DNA from: Candidatus Wolbachia massiliensis
GTDB lineage: Bacteria > Pseudomonadota > Alphaproteobacteria > Rickettsiales > Anaplasmataceae
Assembly: GCF_014771645.1 (NCBI RefSeq)
Contig: NZ_CP061738.1
Coordinates: 1,039,989 to 1,090,098, forward strand
Direction of reading: 5' to 3'
Length of the DNA stretch: 50,110 nucleotides
Made by a program: the position numbers and the translations under genes. The notes beneath the pieces were generated by a model. It searched no databases. It was not told the origin of the DNA and saw nothing but the letters and a program-made list of their open reading frames with translations. Of this stretch, positions 25,845-36,598 are shown piece by piece. Position 1 is the first letter of the stretch. Every line of letters begins with the position of its first letter.

Positions 25845-27596
25845 GTGAGGCGTCTGGAAGATCCTACTTGGGGGTTAAAATGTAATCACCATGGCATTGC
25901 CTATCAAGAGTTGTTACTGGTGTTCTCTTTCATGAATATGATGGATAAAAAATGTCCTTTCTACCTAGCCACAGAATTGAAGTCAGCTAAAGGTTTTGAC
26001 GATATCGTTCTCCAGCGCAAGCAAAATGAAGCTGTAGTACATAAGTTTGTGCAAGCTAAACATAAACAAGATGGGGCTGAAAAAATTAGTGTAGGCAGTT
26101 TATTAACAAAGAGCGGTGAGTTTAATTTGTCGAAATACTTTATTGCTTATTTAAAAATCAAAAATAGTGGAGAATTCGAGAGTGAAATAAAGGATTTTAT
26201 TATTGCTACAAATATTGATTTTGATTTCGCAGATTTAACACAGCACGAAGTGAGAAAGCTTAGAATGATGTTGAGTGGAAAGAATAAAGGAAAGGAAATT
26301 TCAGTTATAAGGGTAGATACGCAAGATGAATTTCTTGATATAGGCGATAGTGCAAGATATGGAATTAATGATTCAGACGGTAGTATAGCCCAATACTTAA
26401 AGCAAAATATGGATTTTATAAAGCGTAAGGTAGGTAGAGAAGTCAGCGATAAAGAAATAGAAGGCTTTTTAAATGAACTAACATTTGCGGTTAATTTACC
26501 CAATGAAGACCAGCTAAAAGAATTGTTTAAAGGTAAAATAAATAATAGATTGGTCAAAAAGTTCAGATACGTTGGTGATACTGAAATCTTTTGCAATGAT
26601 CTTCTAAAAAAAATATCAGATTGGGTAAAAGATGTAAAAGGGAGTTTTTTTTCACATAAAGAAGGTGAAGAGCTTTTCGAAAAAGTAGAGCACTGGGCTA
26701 GTACTCTAGGTGAAATAGAGCAAGGAGTAAAAGAAGGGAATGAAAGAGCAAGTAGAATAGAGGAAAAAGTTGACGAGATAGTAAGAAGGGAAAAAACCTC
26801 AACTGATAATCAACGAGCGCAAGAACCTATTTGGTTCAATATGATGGAGCCAGTAGCATCTTTTACTGGAAGAAGTAGTGAATTAAAAGCCTTACATGAT
26901 GCACTACGAAAGAGCACGGGCAGGCAAGCGATTATATCACAAGCTGCTACTATTAGTGGTCTTGGAGGAATAGGAAAAAGTGAAGTAGCTAGAAAATATG
27001 CTTATAGCTACGAAGAATATTATGATGGCAATGCTATATGGATAAACGCTGAAAGCTTTGAGTACATGAAAAATTCTTTCTTGAGGTTAGCTGAAGACAA
27101 AAGAGTAGGTATTTCTCACAAAGATAGGCATGGAAATGACAAAACGATAGAAGCTATTGTTGAAGAAATATATGCTTTCTTTGCAAGAAGGAGAAGGAAG
27201 AGCCTATTTATCTTTGATAATGCTGAAGAATATAAAGATATTAGAAGATTTTTACCTTCATCTTTGCCACTTGGATGTAAAAAGCCTTACATTTTAATTA
27301 CTTCTCGTAATAAAAATTGGAGAATAGCAGAAAGCGAGGGAGAGATAAAAACAATACAGCTAGGTGTGTTTAAGGAAACGGAGGCTGTGAAATTTATTAA
27401 GAGAGCTTTAAATATAAGAGATAATTTACAGGATGAAGAAATAAGAAAACTAACACAGGAACTACAGTATTTCCCATTAGCTTTAGGACAAGCGGTTGCA
27501 TATATTAACGAAAAAAATATTGTACTGAGTTATAGGGGTAAAGAAAAAATTGGTATTAATGATTATCTGAAAAAGTATAGACTTGCTGCAAAATAG
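25845..27596 (+). pseudogene. Nuclease-like/NB-ARC STAND protein, 3' end lost to IS
   Basis: 583 codons from a GTG start 7 bp after gatB. Residues ~15-150 form an N-terminal domain with the pattern of a PD-(D/E)XK nuclease of the Cap4/DUF4297 type: E44, FDDIV at 51-55, then F..QAKH at 68-73, followed by KYFIAYLKIKN and IIATNIDFDF. Residues ~330-570 are an NB-ARC ATPase: P-loop GLGGIGKS at 372-379, Walker B LFIFDNAEE at 454-462, LITSRNKNW sensor, and the GLPL-like FPLALGQAVAYI. The last five codons (RLAAK) come from the IS5-like element, which removes the winged-helix and any TPR part seen in the paralogue at 31848. The nuclease assignment is by motif only. It is likely non-functional as a sensor, but the two N-terminal domains remain open. 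Confidence 0.7.
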
Positions 27597-28539
27597 TGTA
27601 AAAGATGGTAAAGTAAGAAAAAGAGGGATGAGAAGTGAGGGAAAATGAGTCTAAATTACCATAAAGTAAATAAACACCCAAGAAATTTTCGAGATATAAC
27701 GGGATTGAAAATAGAAGAATTCGAAAAAATTGTTAAAAAAGTAAGGCCAGAGTGGGAAAAGCTTGAAAAACAGAAAAAGCGCCACGGAAGAACTGCTAAA
27801 TTACCAACGCTGGAAGATAAAATGCTGTGCGTAATTTTGTATTATCGGACCTACATAACCCACAGATTTTTGGGCTGCCTTTTCAATTTACATAATGCAA
27901 ATATTTGCCGACTTTTGAAGAAAATAGAGCCGCTACTGGCCAAAAAAATTACCATAAAAAAGGACAGAACCCTAACTCCAGAGAGGATTTTGAAGGTACT
28001 GGCAGATGTTACAGAACAGCAGATACAGCAGCCAAAAGAAAGCAAAAAACGTAAGAGATCTTACTCAGGAAAGAAAAAAATGACGACTATGAAAACAGAA
28101 ATTGTGATCGAAGAAAGTGGGCAAATTCTATCGGTTTCAAGATCTTACCGTGGGAAAATTCACGATTTTCGGATAAGAAAACAGGAGAAATTGCTGCCTA
28201 CGGACAGTATAAAGCATGCTGATTCTGGCTATCAGGGATGGCAAAAGTTGCAAAGTAATGTTGTGATACCATACAAAAAATACCGAAAAAAGCTACTAAC
28301 TGAGGAGCAAAAGGAGCACAACCGAGAGTTGGCATCATTTAGAATGAGGGTCGAAAATAAGATACGAGAATTGAAAATATTCAAGATTTTGTCGTACGTT
28401 TACCGCAACTTTCAGAAAAAATATAACATGAGATTTAACATAATAGCTGGTCTCGTGAATTTGAGGCATGGGTTTTAGCCAACTGCTTTTTTAACCTAAT
28501 TTATCCTGAAATTAGTACGTACCACTTCGCAGCAGGTCT
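27579..28539 (+). mobile_element. IS5-like insertion sequence, copy 2
   Basis: A 961-bp element in plus orientation (AGACTTGCTGCAAAATAG at the left, CCACTTCGCAGCAGGTCT at the right). The flanking trinucleotides TAT and ATT do not match, and the interrupted STAND gene does not resume on the right, so a deletion or recombination followed insertion. Confidence 0.88.
27645..28478 (+). CDS. IS5-family transposase (copy 2)
   Basis: 277 residues, the same protein as copies 1 and 3: N-terminal helical DNA-binding region, then the DDE core with D in LADVTEQQI, D in KHADSGYQGW and E in RMRVENKIRELK. No stops or frameshifts, so this copy may be active. It is preceded by GTGAGGGAAA, a possible weak ribosome site. 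Confidence 0.88.
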   Translation: MSLNYHKVNKHPRNFRDITGLKIEEFEKIVKKVRPEWEKLEKQKKRHGRTAKLPTLEDKMLCVILYYRTYITHRFLGCLFNLHNANICRLLKKIEPLLAKKITIKKDRTLTPERILKVLADVTEQQIQQPKESKKRKRSYSGKKKMTTMKTEIVIEESGQILSVSRSYRGKIHDFRIRKQEKLLPTDSIKHADSGYQGWQKLQSNVVIPYKKYRKKLLTEEQKEHNRELASFRMRVENKIRELKIFKILSYVYRNFQKKYNMRFNIIAGLVNLRHGF

Positions 28540-28895
28540 ATTGGCGTTTTTAAGTCTTAAACGCTGCAATTTAGCTGCTTTTTAACGCAACTAGCCTTAG
28601 CTTTAATATTTAACAAATTTACCGGGCAGAAAAAAAAGGCAAAGAAAACCCGCGGTAGCTAGTATTCAAATTCTCCCTTGTTTATTTGACGTTTTTTGAT
28701 GTCTTGAACGCTTTATAAGCGCGTTTCAGCTTATATTAGGTAAAATTTATAAAGACATGCAGTGCACATAGTGCAAGAAATTAAACATGAGACGCCAAAT
28801 ACAAAGTTTCCTTTGTCGTTTTAATCTGCAGATCGCGAAGTTAAATAAATAGCTTCACCCTTATGATAAGGAGAACGGAGAGGTTTGTCAAGTGA
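28540..28895 (+). repeat. Dispersed repeat module (family B)
   Basis: Contains a diverged ~40-bp core (about 28608-28650, ACAAATTTACCGGGCAG), then a block that is the reverse complement of 1881-2160 and 38102-38400 at moderate divergence, ending CGGAGAGGTTTGTCAAGTGA. No gene is present between IS copy 2 and the secA 3' end. Confidence 0.65.
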
Positions 28896-28938
28896 TTTTT
28901 TAGCTACACTTCTGAAACAGATAAAATGCAAATACAGC

Positions 28939-31599
28939 CTAATTCACCACAGTAAACGCACCGTGGCAGTGTTTGTATTTCTTTCCAGAATTACAAGGAC
29001 ATCTGTCGTTTCTTGAGACTTTGGGGAAATTGTCTTTCTTAGTAGAGTATAGCCTGTCGCCTATTTCTTGATTGTCTGCCAACTTAAAGTGTGCTAGGCG
29101 GTGAATGGTGAGCTCCTTCCATTTTTCAAGCATCGATTCAAACATTAAAAAAGCCTCGCGTTTAAATTCATTAAGCGGGTCTTTCTGCCCCATAGCGCGC
29201 AAACTTATGCTTTGTCTTAGACTCTCCAGAACTGAAAGGTGCTCCCTCCATAAATGATCAAGTGTCATAATCATCACTTGTTTTACTATCGTATTCCACA
29301 AATCTGTGGCTTGCTGACTATTGAAATACCTCTCCTTCTCGGTAAAAAACTCCTGTACCTTACCATTTATATAATCCAAAGCTTCTTTTTTATTCAAAAA
29401 TTTTGCTAAGTCTTCTTTATCAAGCGTTATCTCATACCTTGTATGAAATTCTTTGGCAATATCTTCAACATAATCTTCGTAATAACCACTCTGTACCATA
29501 CCCTCTATCATCCCCTCATTTACTTCACTATATACTTCAAACAAATCATTGATTTCATCGCCTAAGATATGATTTCTCTGTTCAAAAATAACTTTGCGTT
29601 GGTTATTGATTACATCATCAAACTTAAGTAAAGACTTCCGGACATCGTAATTTCTAGCTTCAACTTTCTTTTGTGCCTTCTCAAGCGCTTTATTGATCCA
29701 TGGATGATGAAGAGCTTCATTGTTCTTTAGCCCCACCCTTTGTAAAAAACTCCTCATTCTATCAGAGCCAAATATTCTCATTAAATCATCTTCAAGCGAC
29801 AAAAAGAACTTAGAAAGTCCAGGATCACCTTGACGGCCAGAACGGCCACGTAATTGATCATCTATCCTTCTGCTCTCGTGCCTTTCAGTTCCAACAACAC
29901 ATAAACCGCCAGCTTTTATAGCTATTTCCTTATCTTTTTTCACCCTTTCGAGTATTTCTTGATATCTTTTTTCTCTTTCACCAGCATTTTTTATTTTCTT
30001 TAGTTCTACCTTTGCAATCATTTCAGCATTGCCACCGAGCTGAATATCGGTTCCACGCCCTGCCATGTTAGTTGCTATAGTAATGCTGCCTGGCACTCCA
30101 GCCTGTGCTATTATGTACGCCTCTTGTTCGTGATAACGAGCGTTCAACACAGAATGCTTAAGAGAATGACTTTGCAAAAGCGCAGAAAGTTTTTCAGAGT
30201 TTTCAATACTAACCGTGCCAACAAGGACCGGTTGAAGACGTTTGTGGCATTCTTCTATAAACTTCAACACAGCATTAAATTTCTCTTTTTCTGTACCATA
30301 AATTTCATCATCAATGTCTATTCTTTTTACAGGTACATTGGTTGGAACTTTCACTACATTTAATTTATATATATCGCGAAACTCCTCTGCCTCTGTTGCC
30401 GCCGTTCCAGTCATACCAGAAAGTTTATTGTACATACGAAAATAGTTCTGAAATGTGACTGATGCTAAAGTTTGATTTTCATGCTGAATCTCAAGATTTT
30501 CCTTTGCCTCAAGTGCCTGATGAAGACCATCGGAATATCTCCTACCCTCCATCATACGCCCAGTAAACTCATCGATAATTACCACTTTTTTATCCTTCAC
30601 TATATAATCTTTGTCAGCAGTGAACAGTTTATGCGCACGCAACGCCTGGCCTATGTAGTGAGTCATTATCATGTTGTTGGTATCATAGAGCGAGGAATTT
30701 TCAGGAATGAGACTATATGACCCAAGCAGTTCCTCCACTCGTGAAATACCATCTTCAGTTAAGAATACTGCCCTACCCTTTTCATCTACTTCATAATCAG
30801 AGTCAACTAGCTTAGTAACTATTTTATTTATATGTTTATATATCTGATTGTTTTCCTCAACCGGACCAGAAATAATAAGCGGAGTCCGCGCTTCATCAAT
30901 CAATATGGAGTCTACTTCATCAACTATTGCATAATTAAAGCCTCTTTGCACCATATCTTCTTGAGAAAATTTCATATTGTCCCGCAGGTAATCAAAGGCA
31001 AGTTCATTGTTTGTTGAATACACAATATCTGCACTATAAGCCTCTTTCCTCTCTTCATCTGTCAAATCATTCGTAATAAATGCAACAGAAACTCCAAGAG
31101 AATTATATAATCTGCTCATCCACTCTGTGTCCCGTTTTGCAAGGTAGTCGTTAACAGTTACAACGTGTACACCTTTTCCCCCCAAAGAATTAAGGTAGGC
31201 AGCTAAAGTTGCAACGAGTGTCTTTCCTTCCCCTGTTTTCATCTCTGATATCATACCATTATGAAGCACCATTCCACCGATCAGCTGCACATCAAAGTGC
31301 CTCATGTTAAGAAATCTTCGAGAGGCTTCGCGCACAACTGCAAATGCAGGTACAAGAATGTCATTTAATGTTTTTCCATTTTTCAACTCTTGTTTGAATT
31401 TCTCAGTTTTGCCAGCAAGCGCCTCATCAGATAAGCTCTGCATTTCTGGTTCTAGTGCATTAATCTGCTCAACAATCTTTCTAAAGGATTTTATTATCTT
31501 TTTATTTGTTGACCCAAATGTCTTTTTCACAAAAAGACACAGCAACGTAAAAATGAAAAATATAAGAATAGCTGTTAAAATTAGAGTGGAATCTGACAT
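28939..31599 (-). CDS. secA: Preprotein translocase ATPase SecA
   Basis: An 886-residue motor that pushes unfolded preproteins through SecYEG. The DEAD motor 1 has [15 protein letters not shown] and [16 protein letters not shown]. The preprotein cross-linking region and motor 2 follow ([17 protein letters not shown] and [20 protein letters not shown]), then the helical scaffold ([20 protein letters not shown]) and the C-terminal zinc motif [15 protein letters not shown]. An N-terminal hydrophobic stretch ([19 protein letters not shown]) precedes the usual start, as seen in some Rickettsiales SecA proteins; a later start is possible but I see no better ribosome site. It lies between the two STAND loci. 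Confidence 0.96.
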   Translation of the reverse strand: MSDSTLILTAILIFFIFTLLCLFVKKTFGSTNKKIIKSFRKIVEQINALEPEMQSLSDEALAGKTEKFKQELKNGKTLNDILVPAFAVVREASRRFLNMRHFDVQLIGGMVLHNGMISEMKTGEGKTLVATLAAYLNSLGGKGVHVVTVNDYLAKRDTEWMSRLYNSLGVSVAFITNDLTDEERKEAYSADIVYSTNNELAFDYLRDNMKFSQEDMVQRGFNYAIVDEVDSILIDEARTPLIISGPVEENNQIYKHINKIVTKLVDSDYEVDEKGRAVFLTEDGISRVEELLGSYSLIPENSSLYDTNNMIMTHYIGQALRAHKLFTADKDYIVKDKKVVIIDEFTGRMMEGRRYSDGLHQALEAKENLEIQHENQTLASVTFQNYFRMYNKLSGMTGTAATEAEEFRDIYKLNVVKVPTNVPVKRIDIDDEIYGTEKEKFNAVLKFIEECHKRLQPVLVGTVSIENSEKLSALLQSHSLKHSVLNARYHEQEAYIIAQAGVPGSITIATNMAGRGTDIQLGGNAEMIAKVELKKIKNAGEREKRYQEILERVKKDKEIAIKAGGLCVVGTERHESRRIDDQLRGRSGRQGDPGLSKFFLSLEDDLMRIFGSDRMRSFLQRVGLKNNEALHHPWINKALEKAQKKVEARNYDVRKSLLKFDDVINNQRKVIFEQRNHILGDEINDLFEVYSEVNEGMIEGMVQSGYYEDYVEDIAKEFHTRYEITLDKEDLAKFLNKKEALDYINGKVQEFFTEKERYFNSQQATDLWNTIVKQVMIMTLDHLWREHLSVLESLRQSISLRAMGQKDPLNEFKREAFLMFESMLEKWKELTIHRLAHFKLADNQEIGDRLYSTKKDNFPKVSRNDRCPCNSGKKYKHCHGAFTVVN

Positions 31600-31847
31600 A
31601 AACTTAAGTAACGCCTATTTAATATGAGATTATATTACTAAATACAGCCTGCAGCAATGATATATTAGATTTGAAAAATCTTTGGAAAGTCTTTTTTAAA
31701 TCAAGAATTAAGAGTTTGCTAAGCAATTCCTATTCTTGAAGGCCTTTTTATTACCATACAAAGATTCCGTTGTATTATTTCAGGTATTTGGTAATCTTTA
31801 ATCCTAGGCCAAATAAATTTATTGCAGCCTGTATGAGGTAACTAGTT

Positions 31848-33686
31848 ATGCACGGTAATATCTATCAGTTAAAGGTATTAATGCTGTTTTTGCATCGCGG
31901 AGTGCTCTATCAGCACTCTTTTCGCTTAGGTACAGAAATAGAAGAAGCCAGAAAATTCGATGATTTAGTATTTGAATGCACCCAAGGTAGTAAGAAAGTA
32001 TACCGCTTTCTGCAAGCTAAACACACACAAGATGAAGACAATAGGAAAATTGGAGTAGGTGACTTACTTACACAAAATAAAAATGGTGAATTTGGATTAG
32101 CAAAGTACTTTGTTTCTTACCTAAAGATCAAAAATAATCAAGATTTTGTAGATGGTAACCTGGAAGATTTTATTATCTGTACTAATATCGATTTTGATCT
32201 GGATCACAGCACAGAACAAAACACAGTGAGGAAATTGAAGGTAAAAACTTCAGGACCAAACGAGGGAATAGAAATTTTAGTTGAAGTAATTGACACTAGT
32301 GATGTCTTTTTTAAAGATGGCGGCACTAGATACAAGTTCTCTTATACTCATGATGACATGATTTCAGTCATGCAACCAGTATTTAAAAGTGCTGTAGAAG
32401 AAGCGATAGGAGAATTAGAAAAGGAGATAGAAAGACTTCAAAGTAAATCAGATCAGGATTCAAAAAGGAAATTGGAAAGAAATCAAAAGTGGCAAAACGA
32501 ATTTAAACAAATAATAAAGAATGGGTTAGAAGATAATATAAAAGAATTTTTTGACAAATTAGTATTTGCAGTGAATCAGCCGAATGAGATGAAACTAGCG
32601 GGTATTATCAAAAGTGAGCTAGGTGAGCAATTTAATGATATTGACAGAAAGAATGTTTACGCCCGTTTTCAAGAAGAAATGCTAGATTGGCTGAAAGAAA
32701 AAGGGGAACGTTTTCTTACGCATGAAGATGGAAGAGAATTCTTTCGCAAGATGAAAGAAGAAATCTTAGGGGGCTTTCGATTTGAGGTAAGAAATTCAGT
32801 AGGGTCGTTTACTGGAAGAAAAACGGAACTAGAAAAACTGCATGACTCAATACAAGAAAGCCAAGGTGTAGCCACAGTAATATCGCATCTAGCTTCTATC
32901 AGTGGTTTGGGAGGAATAGGTAAGACTGAGCTAGTCAGAAAATATATTGAAGAACACAGTAAAGATTACGACAGCAATATTATATGGATAAATGCTGCAA
33001 CCTATGAAACCATGGTGCAGTCTTTTCTCAGATTAGCTAAAGGCCTTTTAGGCATTCCTACAGAAGATAGGGATATTGAGTCTATTGTAAGAGACATATA
33101 CGCTTTTTTTGCAAAGAGAAAAAGTCTCTTTGTTTTTGATAATGCAGAAGAATATAGAAGTGAAGGTCAAGATGCCGGTATTAGTCAATTTTTACCGTCC
33201 CACTTTTTATCATCTGATGATAATAAACCTAGTGTTTTGATTACCTCTCGTAATCAAAAATGGGGAGATATAAAACCATTAACATTGGGTACATTTACTG
33301 AACCAGAATCGATAGACTTCATTAGAAAAGCACTAGGTATAAAAGATGGGTCACACGAAAATGAAATAAAGAATTTAGCAGAAACACTACAGCACTTTCC
33401 TTTAGCTCTGCAGCAGGCAGTTGCATACATAAAAGAAAGGGATATAGCATTAAAGAATGTAGGCTTGAAGTTTGAAATTAGTGATTATTTAAAGAGGTAT
33501 AAAGAGGAAGCAGAAAAATTACTTGATTTTGAATTTCCTAAGGACAGCGACAATAGCTACACCAAGACAACTTTTATAACCTGGAGAATTACTATTAATA
33601 AAATCAAAGGTAACCCAGAGTATGGTCAGCAAGCCAAAGAAATCCTAAGACCTGCTGCGAAGTGGTACGTACTAATTTCAGGATAA
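31848..33686 (+). pseudogene. Nuclease-like/NB-ARC/TPR STAND gene, 5' part (IS-split)
   Basis: The first 600 codons before the IS encode an N-terminal domain with E30, FDDLV at 37-41, FLQAKH at 54-59, then KYFVSYLKIKN and IICTNIDFDL; the pattern fits a Cap4/DUF4297-like PD-(D/E)XK nuclease. A helical linker follows (EEAIGELEKEIERLQSK), then NB-ARC: P-loop GLGGIGKT at 353-360, Walker B LFVFDNAEE near 427-435, VLITSRNQKW, and FPLALQQAVAYI. The IS enters after AKEIL; the extra residues RPAAKWYVLISG are IS-coded. The start ATG aligns with the HG..YQ motif of the paralogue at 25845. The 3' part resumes in frame after the IS (see 34612). Probably inactive now, though the nuclease and ATPase portion could still be made. 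Confidence 0.8.
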
Positions 33687-34608
33687 ATTAGGTTAAAAAA
33701 GCAGTTGGCTAAAACCCATGCCTCAAATTCACGAGACCAGCTATTATGTTAAATCTCATGTTATATTTTTTCTGAAAGTTGCGGTAAACGTACGACAAAA
33801 TCTTGAATATTTTCAATTCTCGTATCTTATTTTCGACCCTCATTCTAAATGATGCCAACTCTCGGTTGTGCTCCTTTTGCTCCTCAGTTAGTAGCTTTTT
33901 TCGGTATTTTTTGTATGGTATCACAACATTACTTTGCAACTTTTGCCATCCCTGATAGCCAGAATCAGCATGCTTTATACTGTCCGTAGGCAGCAATTTC
34001 TCCTGTTTTCTTATCCGAAAATCGTGAATTTTCCCACGGTAAGATCTTGAAACCGATAGAATTTGCCCACTTTCTTCGATCACAATTTCTGTTTTCATAG
34101 TCGTCATTTTTTTCTTTCCTGAGTAAGATCTCTTACGTTTTTTGCTTTCTTTTGGCTGCTGTATCTGCTGTTCTGTAACATCTGCCAGTACCTTCAAAAT
34201 CCTCTCTGGAGTTAGGGTTCTGTCCTTTTTTATGGTAATTTTTTTGGCCAGTAGCGGCTCTATTTTCTTCAAAAGTCGGCAAATATTTGCATTATGTAAA
34301 TTGAAAAGGCAGCCCAAAAATCTGTGGGTTATGTAGGTCCGATAATACAAAATTACGCACAGCATTTTATCTTCCAGCGTTGGTAATTTAGCAGTTCTTC
34401 CGTGGCGCTTTTTCTGTTTTTCAAGCTTTTCCCACTCTGGCCTTACTTTTTTAACAATTTTTTCGAATTCTTCTATTTTCAATCCCGTTATATCTCGAAA
34501 ATTTCTTGGGTGTTTATTTACTTTATGGTAATTTAGACTCATTTTCCCTCACTTCTCATCCCTCTTTTTCTTACTTTACCATCTTTTACACTATTTTGCA
34601 GCAAGTCT
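33648..34608 (-). mobile_element. IS5-like insertion sequence, copy 3, with target duplication
   Basis: A 961-bp element in minus orientation, flanked by the direct repeat CTA (33645-33647 and 34609-34611). This is the only copy of three with intact target duplication, and it defines the element ends as AGAC...GTCT. A 3-bp TNA-type duplication fits the IS5 family. Confidence 0.92.
33709..34542 (-). CDS. IS5-family transposase (copy 3)
   Basis: 277 residues, intact, the same protein as copies 1 and 2 (D in LADVTEQQI, D in KHADSGYQGW, E in RMRVENKIRELK). It is read opposite to the STAND gene it splits. Confidence 0.88.
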   Translation of the reverse strand: MSLNYHKVNKHPRNFRDITGLKIEEFEKIVKKVRPEWEKLEKQKKRHGRTAKLPTLEDKMLCVILYYRTYITHRFLGCLFNLHNANICRLLKKIEPLLAKKITIKKDRTLTPERILKVLADVTEQQIQQPKESKKRKRSYSGKKKMTTMKTEIVIEESGQILSVSRSYRGKIHDFRIRKQEKLLPTDSIKHADSGYQGWQKLQSNVVIPYKKYRKKLLTEEQKEHNRELASFRMRVENKIRELKIFKILSYVYRNFQKKYNMRFNIIAGLVNLRHGF

Positions 34609-34611
34609 CTA

Positions 34612-36540
34612 GACAGCATTGCCTATATTGCTCCTGACAACATTCCTGTAGAAATATTTTTAGGATTAGAACGCAATAGAGAAAAGTTAGGTGATGCTAT
34701 CCAACTACTTAAACAGTATTCAATGATCAACTCAGGAGAAGAGCAAAGTTCAGTCAATATTCACAGGCTAGTACAGCAAGTAATGAGGATAGAAATAGAA
34801 AAGCAAGGTAAAGACAAAGTTGTGAAGAAGACTTTTGAATTACTGGCAGAAAGCTTCCCTGATGACAGTGATAAATTAGAAGACTGTGCTAAGAAACGAC
34901 AATTATTGCCGCATTTAGAAACGTTCTTATCACATGTTGATGATTGGCTAGAGAAAAATCCTTCAGAAAAGCAAACAATAGAGAAGTATTATCTTGTGTA
35001 TTTGTTAATATGGATGAATGATGGGTATTATTATTTGGGTAATCCCAGAAGACAAAAGGAGTTGCTTGAACAGGCTTTATTTATTTTTGAGAAATATTAC
35101 GGTCCTGATCACTTTACAGCTGCTATAGCACTTACAAACCTCGGTACTGCTTATGGGAATTTGGGTAACCATAAGAAACAAAGGAGGTTACTTGAACAGG
35201 CTTTACCTATTCTTGAGAAACATTATGGTTCTGATCATTTTCAAGTTGCTATCACACTGATAAACTTAAGTAACGCTTATAGGAATCTGGGTAATCCTCA
35301 GAAACAAAAGGAGTTGCTTGAACGTGCTTTAACAATTCAAGAAAAACATTATGGACCTGACCATTTCGAAGTTGCTAGAATATTAGTGAGCCTCAGTACC
35401 GCTTATGGGAATTTAGATAACCATAAGGAAAAAAAGAAGTTGCTTGAACAGGCTTTAGTAATTCAAGAAGAACATTATGGACATGATCATTTCGAAATTG
35501 CTATTACACTGGTAACCCTCGGTAACGTTTATAGGGCCTCAGGTGATCACTGGAAAGCAAAAGAGCTACTTGAACAAGCTTTAACAATTCGAGAGAAACA
35601 TTATGGACCTGACCATTTCAAAGTTGCTGAAATACTGATAAACCTCGGTATCTTTTACGGTGCCTCAGGTGATCCTCAGAAACAAAAGGAGTTGCTTAAA
35701 CAGGCTTTACCTGTCTTTAAGACACATTATGGACCTGATCATTTCGAGGTTGCGGTTGCACTGACAAATCTAAGTAATGCTTATGGGGATTTAGGTAATC
35801 CTAGAAGGCAAAGGGAGCTGCTTGAACAGGCTTTACCTATTTTTAAGAAACATTATGGACCTGATCATTTTCAAGTTGCTATTATACTAATAAACCTTAG
35901 TAACGCTTATGGGAATTTAGGCGATCCTCAAAAACAAAAAGAGTTACTTGAACGGGCTTTAGCAATTCAAGAGAAACATTACGGTCCTGATCATTTCGAA
36001 GTCGCTAGAATATTAGTGAGCCTCGGTACCGCTTACAGGGCTTTAGGTAACTCTCAAAAAGCAAAGGGGTTACTTGAACAGGCTTTACCTAGTCTTGAGA
36101 AACATTACGGTTCTGATCATTTCGAGGTTGCTATTGCACTGACAAACCTAAGTAACATTTATGGAGGTCTAGGCGATCTTCAGAAAGCAAAAGAGTTACT
36201 TGAACGGGCTTTGGCAACTCAAGAGAAATATTATGGACCCGATCATTTTACAGTTGCAATAATACTACAAAACCTAGGCGGAACTTATGGAGACTTAGGG
36301 AACCATCAGAAAGCAAAGGAGTCATCTGAACGGGCTTTACCTATTTTTGAGAAACATTACGGCCATGATCACTTTGAAGTTGCTAAACTACTTGCAAACT
36401 TAGGTAACATCTATGGTGCTTTGGGTAACAACGAGAAAAAAAAGGAATTGCTTGAACAGGCCTTTCCTATTTTTAAAGAACATTACGGCCCTGATCATCC
36501 GGAAATTGCCAAACTATTGGCAGAACTGGAGGACGTTTAG
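34612..36540 (+). pseudogene. STAND gene, 3' part: winged-helix region and TPR array (IS-split)
   Basis: The frame resumes immediately after the IS target duplication: DSIAYIAPDNIPVEIFLGLE, a winged-helix-like segment after NB-ARC, then VNIHRLVQQVM, equivalent to the MHD/HRLVQ motif of NB-ARC-TPR proteins. About twelve 42-residue TPRs follow, each with LLEQAL and a YGPDHF-type turn, ending AKLLAELEDV. The first internal ATG is at 34723, so a separate 605-residue TPR protein could be translated, but no strong ribosome site is evident. Joined to the 5' part without the IS and one CTA, the gene is ~1242 codons. TPRs in STAND proteins normally sense the ligand (family knowledge). Confidence 0.8.
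35035..36534 (+). repeat. TPR-encoding tandem array, 126-bp period
   Basis: About twelve units of 42 codons, each including KELLEQAL-like and HYGPDHFEVA-like text. Units are also close at the DNA level (TTGCTTGAACAGGCTTTACC recurs), with several near-duplicates such as the third and eighth (FEVARILVSL). This suggests recent unit duplication or gene conversion. Confidence 0.85.
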
Positions 36541-36563
36541 GTTTTTAGCAATACTAGATTAAT

Positions 36564-36589
36564 GTATCTGTTTAGTGTTGAACAGATAC
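36564..36589. terminator. Hairpin between the TPR gene and fumC
   Basis: GTATCTGTT (36564-36572) pairs with AACAGATAC (36581-36589) around an 8-nt loop, lying exactly between two convergent genes. There is no U tract, so it is a weak candidate for a bidirectional terminator. Confidence 0.4.
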
Positions 36590-36598
36590 TTTAGTGAT

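Noticed and set aside
35035-36534. Regularly spaced repeats that could suggest a CRISPR array
   Set aside because: The 126-bp period is in frame and encodes TPR units; no short direct repeat with unique spacers, and no cas genes in the window.
34723-36540. TPR gene as transfer from a eukaryotic host
   Set aside because: Kinesin-light-chain-like TPRs are common in bacterial STAND proteins, and the frame joins the bacterial-type NB-ARC part upstream of the IS.
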